Shown piece after piece: positions 13,401 through 22,375 of a stretch of 64,000 nt of DNA. Every line of letters starts with the position of its first letter. The first letter of the stretch is position 1. The notes beneath the pieces were generated by a model. The model was not told the origin of the DNA. It ran no database searches and saw only the letters and a program-made list of their open reading frames with translations. This stretch comes from Neurospora tetrasperma FGSC 2508 (lineage: Eukaryota; Ascomycota; Sordariomycetes; Sordariales; Sordariaceae), in contig NW_009799099.1 in assembly GCF_000213175.1 (NCBI RefSeq), forward strand, positions 2,658,156 to 2,722,155, given 5' to 3'. The position numbers and the translations under genes were made by a program.

Positions 13401-13686
13401 TTTTCTTTCCCATTCTTTTCTTGTCATTTTATTATGTCAGTCACTCACAGTTATACTTTTACAGAACATGGTCAAAAATCTTGAGGCCATTGGTTACAAG
13501 ACTCAAGTTCAGCCTCTTACGCACTTCTACGATGACTACGGCCTAAAGGCCGACGAGGATGAGGAGGAAGAAGAGGAGGAAGAGGAGGATGAAGATGATG
13601 ACCATCACCACCATCACGGCTGCGGAAGCGAGTGCGAGAGCGAGTGCGGAAGTGAGTGTGACTCGGACGAGGATATGTCGGACTAG
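10414..13686 (+). CDS. M16 family zinc metallopeptidase (YOL098C/Sdd3-like)
   Basis: Exons 10414-13383 and 13465-13686 give about 1063 residues. Seen: the inverted zinc motif HTLEH (residues 62-66), with the third metal ligand expected in the SEM segment some 75 residues later, followed by repeated M16 domains. The tail has an uninterrupted Glu/Asp run, five histidines and a Cys/Ser/Glu-rich end. Known: this large M16C group includes yeast YOL098C and is related to PreP/Cym1; the physiological substrate is poorly defined. The frame is open back to 10066, but the ATG at 10414 starts the block that resembles family members and has no obvious mitochondrial presequence; the upstream 116 codons look like leader. 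The 81-nt last intron is a multiple of three and lacks a stop, so a retained form is possible. Confidence 0.88.
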   Translation: MSTAPRFRKVQTFETDYAPTTITQYVSERTGMQVIVADRKGPKINGYFTLATEIFDDSGAPHTLEHLVFMGSKNYQYKGLLDKLAGRAYSGTNAWTAVDHTAYTLETAGWDGFAQILPVYLEHVILPTLTDDACVTEVHHIDGEGNDAGVVYSEMQAIQYSSQELMDLRARRLLYPENVGFRYETGGMMDALRVLTPDRIREFHKAMYQPQNLAVIIVGEANHENLLEILDKFEVSIKDDIPPPNPNFKRPFVDSPQPPPLKETVVETVEFPEEDESTGEIVVAFFGPSCVDQLQATALNILLTYLCGSSVSVIENTIVEKEELASSVSFWWDTRPNSVIWFQPTGVATEKLAFVEERLISLLKEVVSKPLDMEYMKECISRELRQIKYHAEGSEQFYSSNIITDYLFGKRDGSTLRELQTLGEYDVLASWEEQQWRDFLKKWISDAPHVSILGKPSMELAKKLKKTEKERLAKRREELGEEGLKALKEKVEKAKQNNEKPIPPEVLDQWPVPDTSSIHFIESLTARSGKARCLGTTDNSTQKIIDAAPQGAKPLFIQFEDVPTNFVHLTLHVGTSATPNRLKPLLPLFADNFFNSPVMRNGKRMEFEDVVKQLEKDTISYHLSSASRIGDNEGMALQFQVDLDKYTTMISWLRTLMFDIVFDPVRLKAAVVKALADIPEAKRDGRVMSREVDQSIHLLPESYSVAKRTLVKAVYYRRLKKLLEKEPETVVSWFEELRRSLFTFENLRVLVTAHVEKLPNPIAAWDSFTEIPDLDTSKDLLPVVRPHQMLSDEGKAPGSFGSVIIPMTTLDSSFSVSTASGIKSYSDPRLPAYLVALSYLETTEGPLWNAVRGNGLAYGVHFSRESDSGYIQFHVYRSPDASKAIEASRNMVAKIASGEEPLDKHLVEGAISGLVLAVADEQATMTAAAQQNFVSNVIRGQEPGWNKKLLARIREVTGDQIREALREIVLPVFEPGKSNVVVTCAPIMEEVRLSPLFLSHSFLVILLCQSLTVILLQNMVKNLEAIGYKTQVQPLTHFYDDYGLKADEDEEEEEEEEEDEDDDHHHHHGCGSECESECGSECDSDEDMSD
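13384..13464 (+). other. Stop-free in-frame intron of the M16 gene
   Basis: GTGAGA donor, a pyrimidine-rich body and a TTACAG acceptor. The length of 81 nt is divisible by three and the frame stays open through it. Retention would add 27 mostly hydrophobic residues just before the acidic tail. I treat it as an intron because the inserted residues are unlike the rest of the protein. Confidence 0.7.
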
Positions 13687-14276
13687 GATGTCTTGATCTG
13701 TGTCATCTATGGTAGTAGGCTTCCTATTCTTCCCGTAGAGAATCTGAAGTACTAAAACGAAAGAATTGACATTCTTGAATTAACGTGTGTGAGGGTCACC
13801 GGCTCAACAAGCGTGAAATATGTGTTGCCACGATGCCCTGGATATGGATTTTCTAGTGGAGACAGTAAGAGCCTTGACAGAGTCTCATGTTTAGGCCCTT
13901 CGAATGCCTCCCACTCCTGTCGATCGCAGGTTTTATTTTTCTATTTACCCATCTACTGTATTGTATCTAAGACATATTAATTGGAGGTCATCATTCCGTC
14001 GTTATATATAGTGTGTGCCCTCTCTCCTTCTCTCTAGATCGCTCACACAGTTTCTTCCTCACACTAAGTGAAGTGTTGAAAGTATATGCGCCGCTTTCTT
14101 GCTCTTGCTCTATATTGTCAATCCCTACCCTTCCCTTCCCTTCCCTTCCCTTCATTCATCATCGTCAAACACCTGATTTGTTATAAATCTCTTCATTTGT
14201 GAATGCTTACCAACCAAACAACCACATCTCAGAATACCGCATCACCCCAACATCATCAAGTCTGCCTCCCTCTTCA
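13687..14276. other. Convergent 3' region
   Basis: This 590-bp region separates the 3' ends of the M16 peptidase and the next minus-strand gene. It is AT-rich around 13960-14010 and carries a CCCTT pentanucleotide run at 14128-14152. I see no gene. Confidence 0.6.
14128..14152. repeat. CCCTT pentanucleotide microsatellite
   Basis: About five tandem CCCTT units in convergent 3' sequence. Confidence 0.85.
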
Positions 14277-15602
14277 TCAAGCCTCAACACTCCCTGCCGT
14301 CCCGGGCCCCTCCCCAGCACCACCACCACCCCCTCCTTCCTGCGCTAACAATCTCTTCCGCCAAGTATTACACACCTCCTCAAACCCGCCCACCACCTCG
14401 CCGCAGACATGTGCGCACTCGCGATTCCGCAGCCTCTCGCTCCAGTTACCCCTGCTCAGCCAGCGCTCTCCTTGCTCCCTCAATTCTTCCTCGCGCTTGA
14501 GCTCCGCCACCAGTTCGCGCGCACTCTTGAGTCTTCTTGTCGCTGTCGTCGTTGTTTGTCTGGACATGTGCAGCGTATCGGACAAATAGTTGAGCGTGTG
14601 GACCAGGTCCGTGGTGATAGTGTGCAGCGAGGCGAGCTGGGCGAAGGCGGCCGTCGACGGCCGCGGCATGCATGACGAGAGGCTGACCAGCATGGGCAGC
14701 AGTTCGTCGATCGCTTCGGCGTCCGGCGCGGGCGAGAGTGGGGAGAGGAGCGGGAAGGTGAGACTGTGTAGCTGCCGGGTTTGGTGGGTTAGGTGGGTTG
14801 TTAGGGCCGAGTGGGCGGTTATTAATCTATTTGGAGACAAGGGGCGGTTAATACATTAACTACATGTTTAGTAAGGATGGAGTGGGTTGAGAACGAACCT
14901 TGTAGCACCGCCTTCCACGCCGGCTTGTGAGCCTAGATCGCGGAGACCCTCGGTCACTCGCTGGAATGCCCCATCGGCCGCTGAGCCATTGTTTTCTGTG
15001 CCTCTTCGCGCAAGCGACTCGACCTCGGCCATCTTCTCTACCAGTCTGGGCGATAGTCCGGATGGCTCTAGGTCTGACTCCGAACCGTATTCACTTCCGT
15101 CGTACTCACTCCCCTTCCGGCGGTGGTGGTGATGGTGGCCCCTTCCGTTCGGCGAGAGTTGTGATTTTAGACTTGCGCGCTGGCGGCTCCGGGGACTTGC
15201 CACGTCGACACCGCTATCCCGTATACCACCCCCGTCCTTTGGCATGGGCGTCGGGAGCAGGTCCTCTTCTTCACCTTTGCCATCCATGTTGGGTGCCTCT
15301 TCGCCTTCTTGGCCCTCGAAGTAGTCGTCTTCGCCGTCTGAAAAGGCGTCGGCTAGCTCGTCCGCTAGATTACCCAACCCGCCGCCGTTGTCCATACCTC
15401 CGTTTCCAAACATGCCAATGTCCATCGTGGGACCCACCGAGGAGTTAAAGCTGTTTCGTGAGGGCGTTAACGGGTCGTTAAAGGACGACTTGTGTGAAAG
15501 GGCGCGGCCCTCTTGCGGGGAGTAGGACGCTGCGGAACGGAGGTTCTCCATGGAGGGGTACGGCGAGTGCCGTGGTGTTTGCGGTGAAGACGGCGGCATC
15601 AT
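14277..15602 (-). CDS. Unknown fungal protein, disordered N-half and helical C-half
   Basis: Two exons, 15602-14899 and 14826-14277, are joined by a 72-nt intron with a GTTCGT donor, a TTACTAAAC-like branch region and an ATAG acceptor, giving 417 residues. Seen: residues 1-235 are Pro/Ser/Gly/Asp-rich and probably disordered, with an acidic patch and a run of five histidines beside basic residues; residues 236-417 are rich in Leu, Arg and Glu and look helical or coiled-coil, ending in a glycine run. The start is the first ATG in frame, part of a Met-Met pair at 15602. I do not recognise a family and offer no function. It is divergent from the NatB gene and convergent with the M16 gene. The intron restoring a long frame into a different reading frame is good evidence that the gene is real. 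Confidence 0.72.
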
Positions 15603-15948
15603 GGGTGGGCTTGGTGTTTTGTTGGATTGTACGTAAGCAATGTTTCCCTGCTGATTCACTCCCCCTGCGGTAGACGAACAAGGCGAGAAGTGTTCGGAGC
15701 GACAAACGGCTCGTGTCTGCTTATAGCGGTGCGCGGCGCAGGTTGCGGTCGGTTGTTCGCGGTCCAATTAACTGGGGATTCCCTTTACAGCGGAGCGAGG
15801 CGACAAAGCGTGGTATCGATGCACTGGAAAGTTGGTATGATTAAGATAGATGGCTAAGAGAGATGGGCCGTATGAAACGGGAGTTCGTCAAGCGGTAGGT
15901 AGAGGGACAGGCGCAAATCCGTAGGACGAGTTGAGAGATGCAGTTGTT

Positions 15949-15970
15949 GGGCGGGCGGGCGGGCGGGCGG
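15949..15970 (+). repeat. (GGGC)5GG tract, potential G-quadruplex
   Basis: Five GGG tracts separated by a single C, followed by GG, lie 350 bp upstream of the minus-strand gene's start and about 800 bp upstream of the NatB start. The spacing satisfies the usual G3N1-7 quadruplex rule. Any regulatory role is inference. Confidence 0.8.
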
Positions 15971-16515
15971 TCGATCTCGGTCGGTGAGGGGGATCTCAAC
16001 TGTTTCGGGCTATGCTAGGGACGTTCGCGAGTGCGTCGGATTCCCTTTTGTTGTCTCGAAACAATGAGGACCACAGCACCTTGGCTATAGAGGTGCAAAA
16101 AGGCAAGTCTTGCTTTGGCCTTGAAAGTGATGAAGTGTTGGGGTGGATAGAGTGGATGGGGACTTGGAAGGATAGCGCGGGCGGTGATTCGTAGTCGTGG
16201 CCAGGGGCATTAAGCAATCTCTATCTAGGAGTACGTAGCTGCGAGTGATGTGACGGTGGTTCCGAGGTGGTGCAGTGTGATGGTCCTGGAATTTCCTCTT
16301 GGATGATTTCAGCGGTTTGACCTTCAAGCTCGGACTGTCAGGGGCAAGCGACTACGGACGAGAGTACCGAGAAGGAAACATCCATCTTTGGAACAAGACG
16401 GGAAGGCGGAACTTGAAGGGTCCCCTCCCCAGCTGCGGCTTCATGCCAGGGGCAACTGAATCGCTTGCGGGCAGATGGCTTCGCTCAAATCCAGGAGGAG
16501 CCTGTGCCACCTCAG

Positions 16516-16648
16516 GTAAGGTACCGTCTGCCCCGCATTGACAACAAGGCTGTTGTCTGGCACGCGTGGGGCATTCCTGCCCCTGGGGGAGGTCCAAGCA
16601 GTTGGGCAGCTATCGACGTCAAAGCAACAGCACACTAACAGCTTGCAG
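16516..16648 (+). other. Predicted 5' UTR intron of the NatB gene
   Basis: The donor CAG|GTAAGG, a CACTAAC branch point 9 bases before the acceptor AG, and the acceptor TTGCAG define a 133-nt intron upstream of the ATG at 16786. All three signals are close to the fungal consensus. It has no effect on the protein. Confidence 0.5.
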
Positions 16649-16785
16649 TGTAGTCGCCCACATAGGTCTGTTAAAAGCCAGCACTACACAATCATCTTGG
16701 TTTCTTTTGCCCGCGACGGAAATATCTTCCACTCAAAATATCACCACAGCATCGGAACGGAAAGAGTTCCTGAGACACTCACAAA

Positions 16786-17415
16786 ATGGCCAACTTCCGC
16801 CAATTCCGCCCAGATGACCTCAACAAATTCTCAAAGTGCAATCTCGACCCCTTTACGGAAACATACGAACTTGGATTTTACTTGCAGTACCATGCAAAGT
16901 GGCCATCGCTCTTCCAGGTCGCCGAGGATCAGCATGGCAACATAATTGGATACAGTGAGCATTCACTATTCATCACTCTTTGTCTTACCGTATACTAACA
17001 CACACAAACAGTCATGGGCAAACTTGAGTCCTCACCAGACTACTACAAGTTCTCAGAGCACTACCTCCCCTGGCACGCTCACATCACCGCAGTCACCGTA
17101 GCGCCCGAGGCTCGTCGTCTGGGCATTGGCAAGATGCTTACGGAGCAGCTAGAGGCCGCTGCTGACGCCAACGATGCCTGGTTCGTCGATCTGTTTGTGA
17201 GAAGCACCAACCACAAGGCCATCCAGTTCTACAAGAGCATGGGCTACAGCATCTTCCGCACCGTCAAGGACTACTACGGCGACCACTCGAGCGACCCGAC
17301 CAAGTCGTCGGAGGATGCCTACGATATGCGCAAACCCATGAAGAGAGATGTCAAGAAGGAGCACATTCGGGAAGATGGCGAGAAGTTCGAGGTAGACCCG
17401 AGCGATGTGTGGTGA
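16786..17415 (+). CDS. NAA20: N-terminal acetyltransferase B catalytic subunit
   Basis: Exons 16786-16954 and 17012-17415 are joined by a 57-nt intron (GTGAGC donor, CTAAC branch, ACAG acceptor), giving 190 residues. Seen: a single GNAT domain. The acetyl-CoA loop RRLGIG is at residues 91-96 (R/QxxGxG/A), preceded by the conserved strand ending in TVAPEAR, and followed by the NHKAIQFYKSMGY block typical of Naa20/Nat3. Known: NatB acetylates nascent chains starting Met-Asp, Met-Glu, Met-Asn or Met-Gln, working with the auxiliary subunit Naa25/Mdm20 on ribosomes. Length agrees with human and yeast orthologs (about 180-195). The basic/acidic extension after the GNAT fold is usual. It converges on the nitronate monooxygenase gene. 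Confidence 0.95.
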
Positions 17416-18668
17416 AAAGATTCTCTCACTGGAAAGAAGACATGGTCATTCCACTCATGCTTGCCCGGGTGCTGTTGAGGCTGCGACTCGTCAGGGTGCT
17501 ACCAACATGATACATCAACAGATGCAGAAACGACAAGTTGGAGCGCCACAGATGCCGATATTAATCCAGCTGCTTCTGACCAAGCATTAGGCATGCGTAG
17601 CAACAGGAGAAGAGAGGATTTCGAGAGACACCACGCCTTATAAACGATCAGGCCTTTTTACTTACAGCAGTAGTTCGAGTGGCTCTTCGTTGTGAGAGAC
17701 TTTCCACACGTTCTAAAGCTGGGTACGTGGTAAGATGATAAAATGACCTTTTCCTCATCATATACTGATCACGGTTTTCTTATGTCAAAAACCCCAAATC
17801 ACGACCAAGATCACAGTCATCCTGCTATGTCCCCTCCGGACCTTTCAGTCGCTATTTGAGTATTCACAAGTCGACGAGATTTTTTCATGAGCCTTGATAG
17901 ATTACTAGCGGAAAGCAGAGAGATCACTACCCAAGGTAAGTAGCACTGTAGATCAGACAGAGGTCGTAACGAACCAAGGTTTACGTGCAGATGACAGCAG
18001 CGCTTGTGTGTTTGGTGACGCTATGATGAGGCCGTCTCTTTTGGGTTGTAACTACAAAACTCGATGATGATAATTGGACAACACCTGGTCTGTAATTTAC
18101 CTGTTTCAGAAAAAAATGCACCCAAACCCCTTTGAGCACATCAAAATTTTGTTTGTACCTTCCTTCGTTCGTCTGGCTTGAGGACAACACATAAAGAACA
18201 GCGATTAGAAGAAAAGTGCAATAGAAAAAGAGAAATAGATATTCCAAGACCTTTTTTTATATATATATATATTTTTTTATTTAAATTTTTTTTTTTTTTT
18301 TTTTTCAAAAAGAAGTTGGACTCACAACTGGCCAGATCGTAAAGCGTGCACCAGAATGGGGACAGGAGGCCAGAAGGGGACCGGAAGGAGAGGGGCCAAC
18401 AACCATAACCGCTACGCCATCTTACCAACTTGTCACGGGAGGAGTGACGCGGGAAGTGATGCATATACCGTGAGAAAGCCAGGTTACGGGTTATACAGTG
18501 TCCTATGGGCGACGGCCCAGTCGAAGAGTTGAGATGGATGACAGGTGGGAGGGAACATGAAAGGTGCCAGCCATGACTTGCATCGAGTATAGAAGAAATA
18601 ACGGGATTATGGCTAACATATGTACCTTTATATACAATACATCCTCAACCCTTTGCACCCCCCCTCGC
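17416..18668. other. Convergent intergenic region
   Basis: 3' sequences of the NatB and nitronate monooxygenase genes. It includes a strongly AT-rich low-complexity block at 18252-18305 (TA repeats, then a long T run). I see no gene. Confidence 0.6.
18252..18305. repeat. AT-rich low-complexity block
   Basis: A T run, an alternating TA tract, another T run and then about 20 consecutive T. No coding potential. Confidence 0.9.
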
Positions 18669-19760
18669 TTATAGCTTGCTCGTTCTGCCCCCGTTCAAAT
18701 ACGCCTGTCCCAACTTCAACTGCTCAACCGCCTCCTGCACCATTTCCTCCACAATCTCCCCAGCCGGCTGCACCTTCTTCACCAACCCCGCCACCTGTCC
18801 CATCAGATGCGGTGGGTCAATCTCGTTCCCTTGATCCATATCCCACTCGATCGGCACGATGCCCTTCTCCGTCAACTCCGCAATCTTCTCTGGCTGCGCA
18901 TGCCACTTGGCGATATACTGGTTTGTCTTCATCCTTAAGGGCCTCCCGCTCAGAACCAGTGTTCGCTCGGTATCCTGAAACCCGCACGTTACCACCGCCT
19001 CCTTGTGCTGATCGCTGCAGCTGGCCTCCTTGCTCGCCACGAACCTCGTTCCCACCCAGACGCCCGCGGCCCCTTGCATCAAGCTGCTCGCCAGCCCGCG
19101 CCCATCCGCGATGCCGCCGGCCGCCACAACCAGCGCCGGCTGATCCGTCGTACCCAATACCTTGTTCAGCATCGTAGGCTCAAACATCCTCGCCACGTCG
19201 ACCACCGAGGGAATCAACACGCTGTTAGCCACGTCGCCCGTGTGTCCACCCCCTTCCCCTCCCTGGGCGCACACCATGTCGACGCCGAGCTGCAGCGCCT
19301 TGACAGCGTGCTTGGGGTGGCCAACCATGTTCATGACCAGGATCCCGTTGGCGTGGAGCTTGTCGATGATGCGCTTGGGCGGCACGCCCACGGCCGACAC
19401 AAACAGCCTGGCGCCGCTCTCGATGGTGATGTCGATTAGCTCGTCCAGCTTGCCGCCTGTGTAGTCGTGGTTGGTCTTGCGGGCCGAGCCGCCGATCTGC
19501 GGCAGGGCCAGGTCGACGCCGAAGGGCAGGTCCGGCCGGCTAAAATTGGCTTTCATCTCGGCGATGATGGAGCGCAGCTGGTCGGGCGTGTACATGAAAC
19601 CGCCTATGACGCCGAGGCCGCCCGCGTTGGAGACGGCAGCTGCGAGGGGACCGCCAGAAACGCGGGCCATGCCGGCGAGGATGATTGGGTGTTTGATCCC
19701 CAGGAGAGTGGTGAGATGGGTTGTGATGGGCCCTGCGGGCGCGGTGGTTGATGGTGTCAT
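18669..19760 (-). CDS. Nitronate monooxygenase (2-nitropropane dioxygenase family)
   Basis: A single exon of 363 residues; the ATG at 19760 is the first in frame. Seen: an FMN-binding TIM-barrel of the nitronate monooxygenase family. The N-terminal block (IKHPIILAGMARVSG, then a glycine-rich GGLGVIGG strand) is followed by the AQGGEGGGHTGD motif, in which the histidine (about residue 173) is the expected catalytic base. The phosphate-binding region is AAGGIADGRGL, then GAAGVWVGTRF. Known: these flavoenzymes oxidise alkyl nitronates such as propionate-3-nitronate to carbonyl compounds and nitrite, a detoxification step in fungi. No targeting signal is obvious and there is no intron. The next gene upstream runs in the same direction about 1.1 kb away; no pathway link is suggested. 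Confidence 0.9.
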   Translation of the reverse strand: MTPSTTAPAGPITTHLTTLLGIKHPIILAGMARVSGGPLAAAVSNAGGLGVIGGFMYTPDQLRSIIAEMKANFSRPDLPFGVDLALPQIGGSARKTNHDYTGGKLDELIDITIESGARLFVSAVGVPPKRIIDKLHANGILVMNMVGHPKHAVKALQLGVDMVCAQGGEGGGHTGDVANSVLIPSVVDVARMFEPTMLNKVLGTTDQPALVVAAGGIADGRGLASSLMQGAAGVWVGTRFVASKEASCSDQHKEAVVTCGFQDTERTLVLSGRPLRMKTNQYIAKWHAQPEKIAELTEKGIVPIEWDMDQGNEIDPPHLMGQVAGLVKKVQPAGEIVEEMVQEAVEQLKLGQAYLNGGRTSKL

Positions 19761-20863
19761 GGATGCTAATGAGTTCAAGTACAATGAATGTAAAATGTGA
19801 TTAGATATTGTATTGGACAAATGTAAGGAGTGGTAGGATGCAGTGGCATGTGTTGTCCGTCCTACAGTAGGTGGAGGGTATCACACAAAGTAGTTCATTC
19901 GGGACAGGAGGTAGATAAGGGGAGAAAGCTCAGCGGAAACGAGATGGAGAGAGAACCTGATATCAAATACCGTTGTCAGGTCCAAAGGCTCCTGTATCAG
20001 TTACAAAATACATAACTCCGAGCGTCAAGAACTTGGGATGAACAACGAAATCTGGCATGAAGCTCCGCTGACGTCTCCCATACATAACGTCGTATTTTAA
20101 CCCCCCCTGGAGGAAGGGTGGAGTCCGGGGTAGACTGGGGACTCTGGGGTATGTTGTGGATGCGGGGAACCTTGTCTTTTTTCTTTTTTCTTTTTTTTTT
20201 TCCCTATTTTTGATTGAAATTGCGAATGGTTGACATGTTCATTGAACTTCTTTGATCTCCAAGGGCCCGCGTTTGGACGCATCGCCACATGGTCCGACAA
20301 AGCTAAGCTCCCATAAATCTATCCGTTTATAATTATTGATACGTGTGCGCACTCTGCCACTTGGACCCTAGAGGCTGTTTTTTCTTTTCTTTCATCTTCT
20401 TCCTCGTATTTCAGGTACATACACTAGTGTTCGAGGCTAAAATAGGTCTGACCATGCTACTGTCATGAGCTAAGCTTCTACTCATCGAGACAATCATACA
20501 GACCCTCCTAAGTTGAAACTATCATTCGAACCAACCCACTTTATAACCCGGTCCTGATTACTCCAAAAGGACCCAAACTCCGTTCTAAAGACTACCGTCC
20601 AACGATGGCCTCTTTCATGTCTCTGGCTCTTGATGTCCGGGCACCTCGTGTCTCTATCAGTTCGTCTTGAACAGAAAACCCCTTCTTCTAATTAAACCAC
20701 CAATTTAGTCATGGGGGAACCATTAGCCGCATTATCCTTCGTTGTTTTAGGTTCGTAAAAAGTCGTAACTGTAATATCTATCTTGTAGAGCTGTGATACC
20801 GTTTGGTCCGTTTTGTAGCCCCCAGGCCCTGTTTGCTGGCTCGCATTATCAGGCCTAGTTATT
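19761..20863. other. Intergenic region
   Basis: Promoter side of the nitronate monooxygenase and 3' side of the next minus-strand gene. T-rich tracts at about 20174-20210 and 20380-20405. No gene is recognised. Confidence 0.6.
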
Positions 20864-22375
20864 TCATCCAAAATGAGGCAACCGTGCTGGTATGAATTGG
20901 AGCTCTGTGTTGCTTCCCTCGAGTTTGGCTGTCATGCTCTCCTTCGCACCTCCATTGTGGGTCTGCTTGGCTGCAGTAGTGTCATTACTCATGACTTCCG
21001 TAAAAGCTGGGAGCTTCGTCTCCCTCATTTCGTCCTCAGAATTCTTCCTTGTTTCATTTTGTGATATGTTTTTATGCAGAGTTGGTTCTTCGGGGGTCGA
21101 TCCATGGTCTACTTCGGCTTGCTTTGATTCCAGCTCCGGTCCCGATTTCAGCGCTGCCTCTGGCTTGGGAGCCCCCTCCTCTTCTTTGCGCAATCCACGC
21201 TGTGTAGCCAAGCGAGACGCAGCCTTTCTCTTTCGTTCAATCTCCTCATACTCTTCCCTCTCAGCCTGTTCTTCCTCTCGCTGTAAATCCTCGAGCGATG
21301 GAGTCGGCAGGGCATCCTCTGAACTCGATGTTGGGAAGATCGTGGTGTCATCGATACGGTAGGCCGAGTAGGTCGACGCTATCGTAGTCCTTGACACTGA
21401 TCTCGCTATCCCTGACTCCCTATCTCCGTTCGCCGGCCGTTTCCCCTTAGTGCTTCTCGTCCTGTTACTGCTCCCGTCATCCACGCGGCCAAGGGCGACC
21501 GCAAATTCGTCGTCTAACGGCACCGCATCCTCATCGCCCTCGCCATCACTTGGGAATATGTCGTTTCTCGATCGATACGAGCTCGATGACGTGCCTTCTG
21601 ACTCGCCAGTGTTACTGCGCGGCCTCAACTGTGGCGATTCCCTTGCATGTTGTTCATGGTTCCGAGCATGCTCACCCTCCTCCGAGCTTGTCCCCAGCAA
21701 CGGCTCATTTTCATCTCGGTGCCGGCGTCCTCCCTGCTGTTGTTGTCCAGGCAGTAGAGCGCCCGGGTGGTCTCGCAAGTTCGCCGCTGAAGGCTTGTAC
21801 CTGAGTGTACCGCCAAACTTGAAGGGCAATCGCCCCAAGAACCCCAGCGGTGCCGTCCTCGGAATCACAGTCGGGTCGTCCTCGGGCAACGAAGCCTTCC
21901 TCCTGGGTCCTCCTCTCGTCCCATAGCTCATCCCTCTCTTTCGTCTCGGTTGATCCACCACGTCCCCCGTGCCACCGGCCGCATGTCTCCGATCGTTTCC
22001 CGTCCCCGCCAGTAAGCGATCCCAGTCCTCGCCGCCCCAGCCGCTGAAAAGTCCTCCTCCTCCTCCGCTACTGGCGGTCCCTTGATCCGCAGCAAAATCA
22101 TCGTCCCAGTCGTCGTAAAAATCAAACATATACTCGGCCCTCGTACGGTGGGCTCCGCGGTCTCGCTCGCGCGCGCGTCGGGCACGCTCTTCGCGGTCTC
22201 CAAGACATAGGCTCGTGCAGCTGTCGATGGAGTCGGCGAGAGATGATAGGCAGGGGGTGATGTATTGGTGCTGAAAGGTCCAGATGCCGGCGGCGGCGTT
22301 CTCGGTTACCGCCTCGGCGTTGTGAGAGATCTGATTCCAGCGCTGACGCAGACGGGGATCTTGGATAAACGCCAT
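20864..22375 (-). CDS. Unknown ascomycete protein with acidic/aromatic core
   Basis: A single exon of 503 residues from ATG 22375 to TGA 20864. Seen: an ordered-looking N-terminal block (residues 1-60, helical); a short acidic aromatic motif, FDFYDDWDDDF, near residue 84; Gly/Arg-rich sequence with a second conserved-looking block around LGFLGRLPFKFGG (about residues 174-186) and an ENEPLLG segment. A long, charged, low-complexity half follows, with a Glu/Arg-rich probable coiled coil around residues 365-400. There is no signal peptide or membrane helix. From memory the aromatic/acidic motif recurs in uncharacterised Pezizomycotina proteins, but I know no function and assign none. It is tandem with taxilin upstream and the nitronate monooxygenase downstream. 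Confidence 0.75.
   Translation of the reverse strand: MAFIQDPRLRQRWNQISHNAEAVTENAAAGIWTFQHQYITPCLSSLADSIDSCTSLCLGDREERARRARERDRGAHRTRAEYMFDFYDDWDDDFAADQGTASSGGGGGLFSGWGGEDWDRLLAGTGNDRRHAAGGTGDVVDQPRRKRGMSYGTRGGPRRKASLPEDDPTVIPRTAPLGFLGRLPFKFGGTLRYKPSAANLRDHPGALLPGQQQQGGRRHRDENEPLLGTSSEEGEHARNHEQHARESPQLRPRSNTGESEGTSSSSYRSRNDIFPSDGEGDEDAVPLDDEFAVALGRVDDGSSNRTRSTKGKRPANGDRESGIARSVSRTTIASTYSAYRIDDTTIFPTSSSEDALPTPSLEDLQREEEQAEREEYEEIERKRKAASRLATQRGLRKEEEGAPKPEAALKSGPELESKQAEVDHGSTPEEPTLHKNISQNETRKNSEDEMRETKLPAFTEVMSNDTTAAKQTHNGGAKESMTAKLEGSNTELQFIPARLPHFG

Larger units (their letters stand above)
15603..16785. other. Divergent promoter region, unknown gene / NatB subunit
   Basis: 1.18 kb between divergent start codons. 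It contains a (GGGC)5GG tract at 15949-15970 and a predicted leader intron of the NatB gene at 16516-16648. No other coding region is recognised. Confidence 0.55.
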
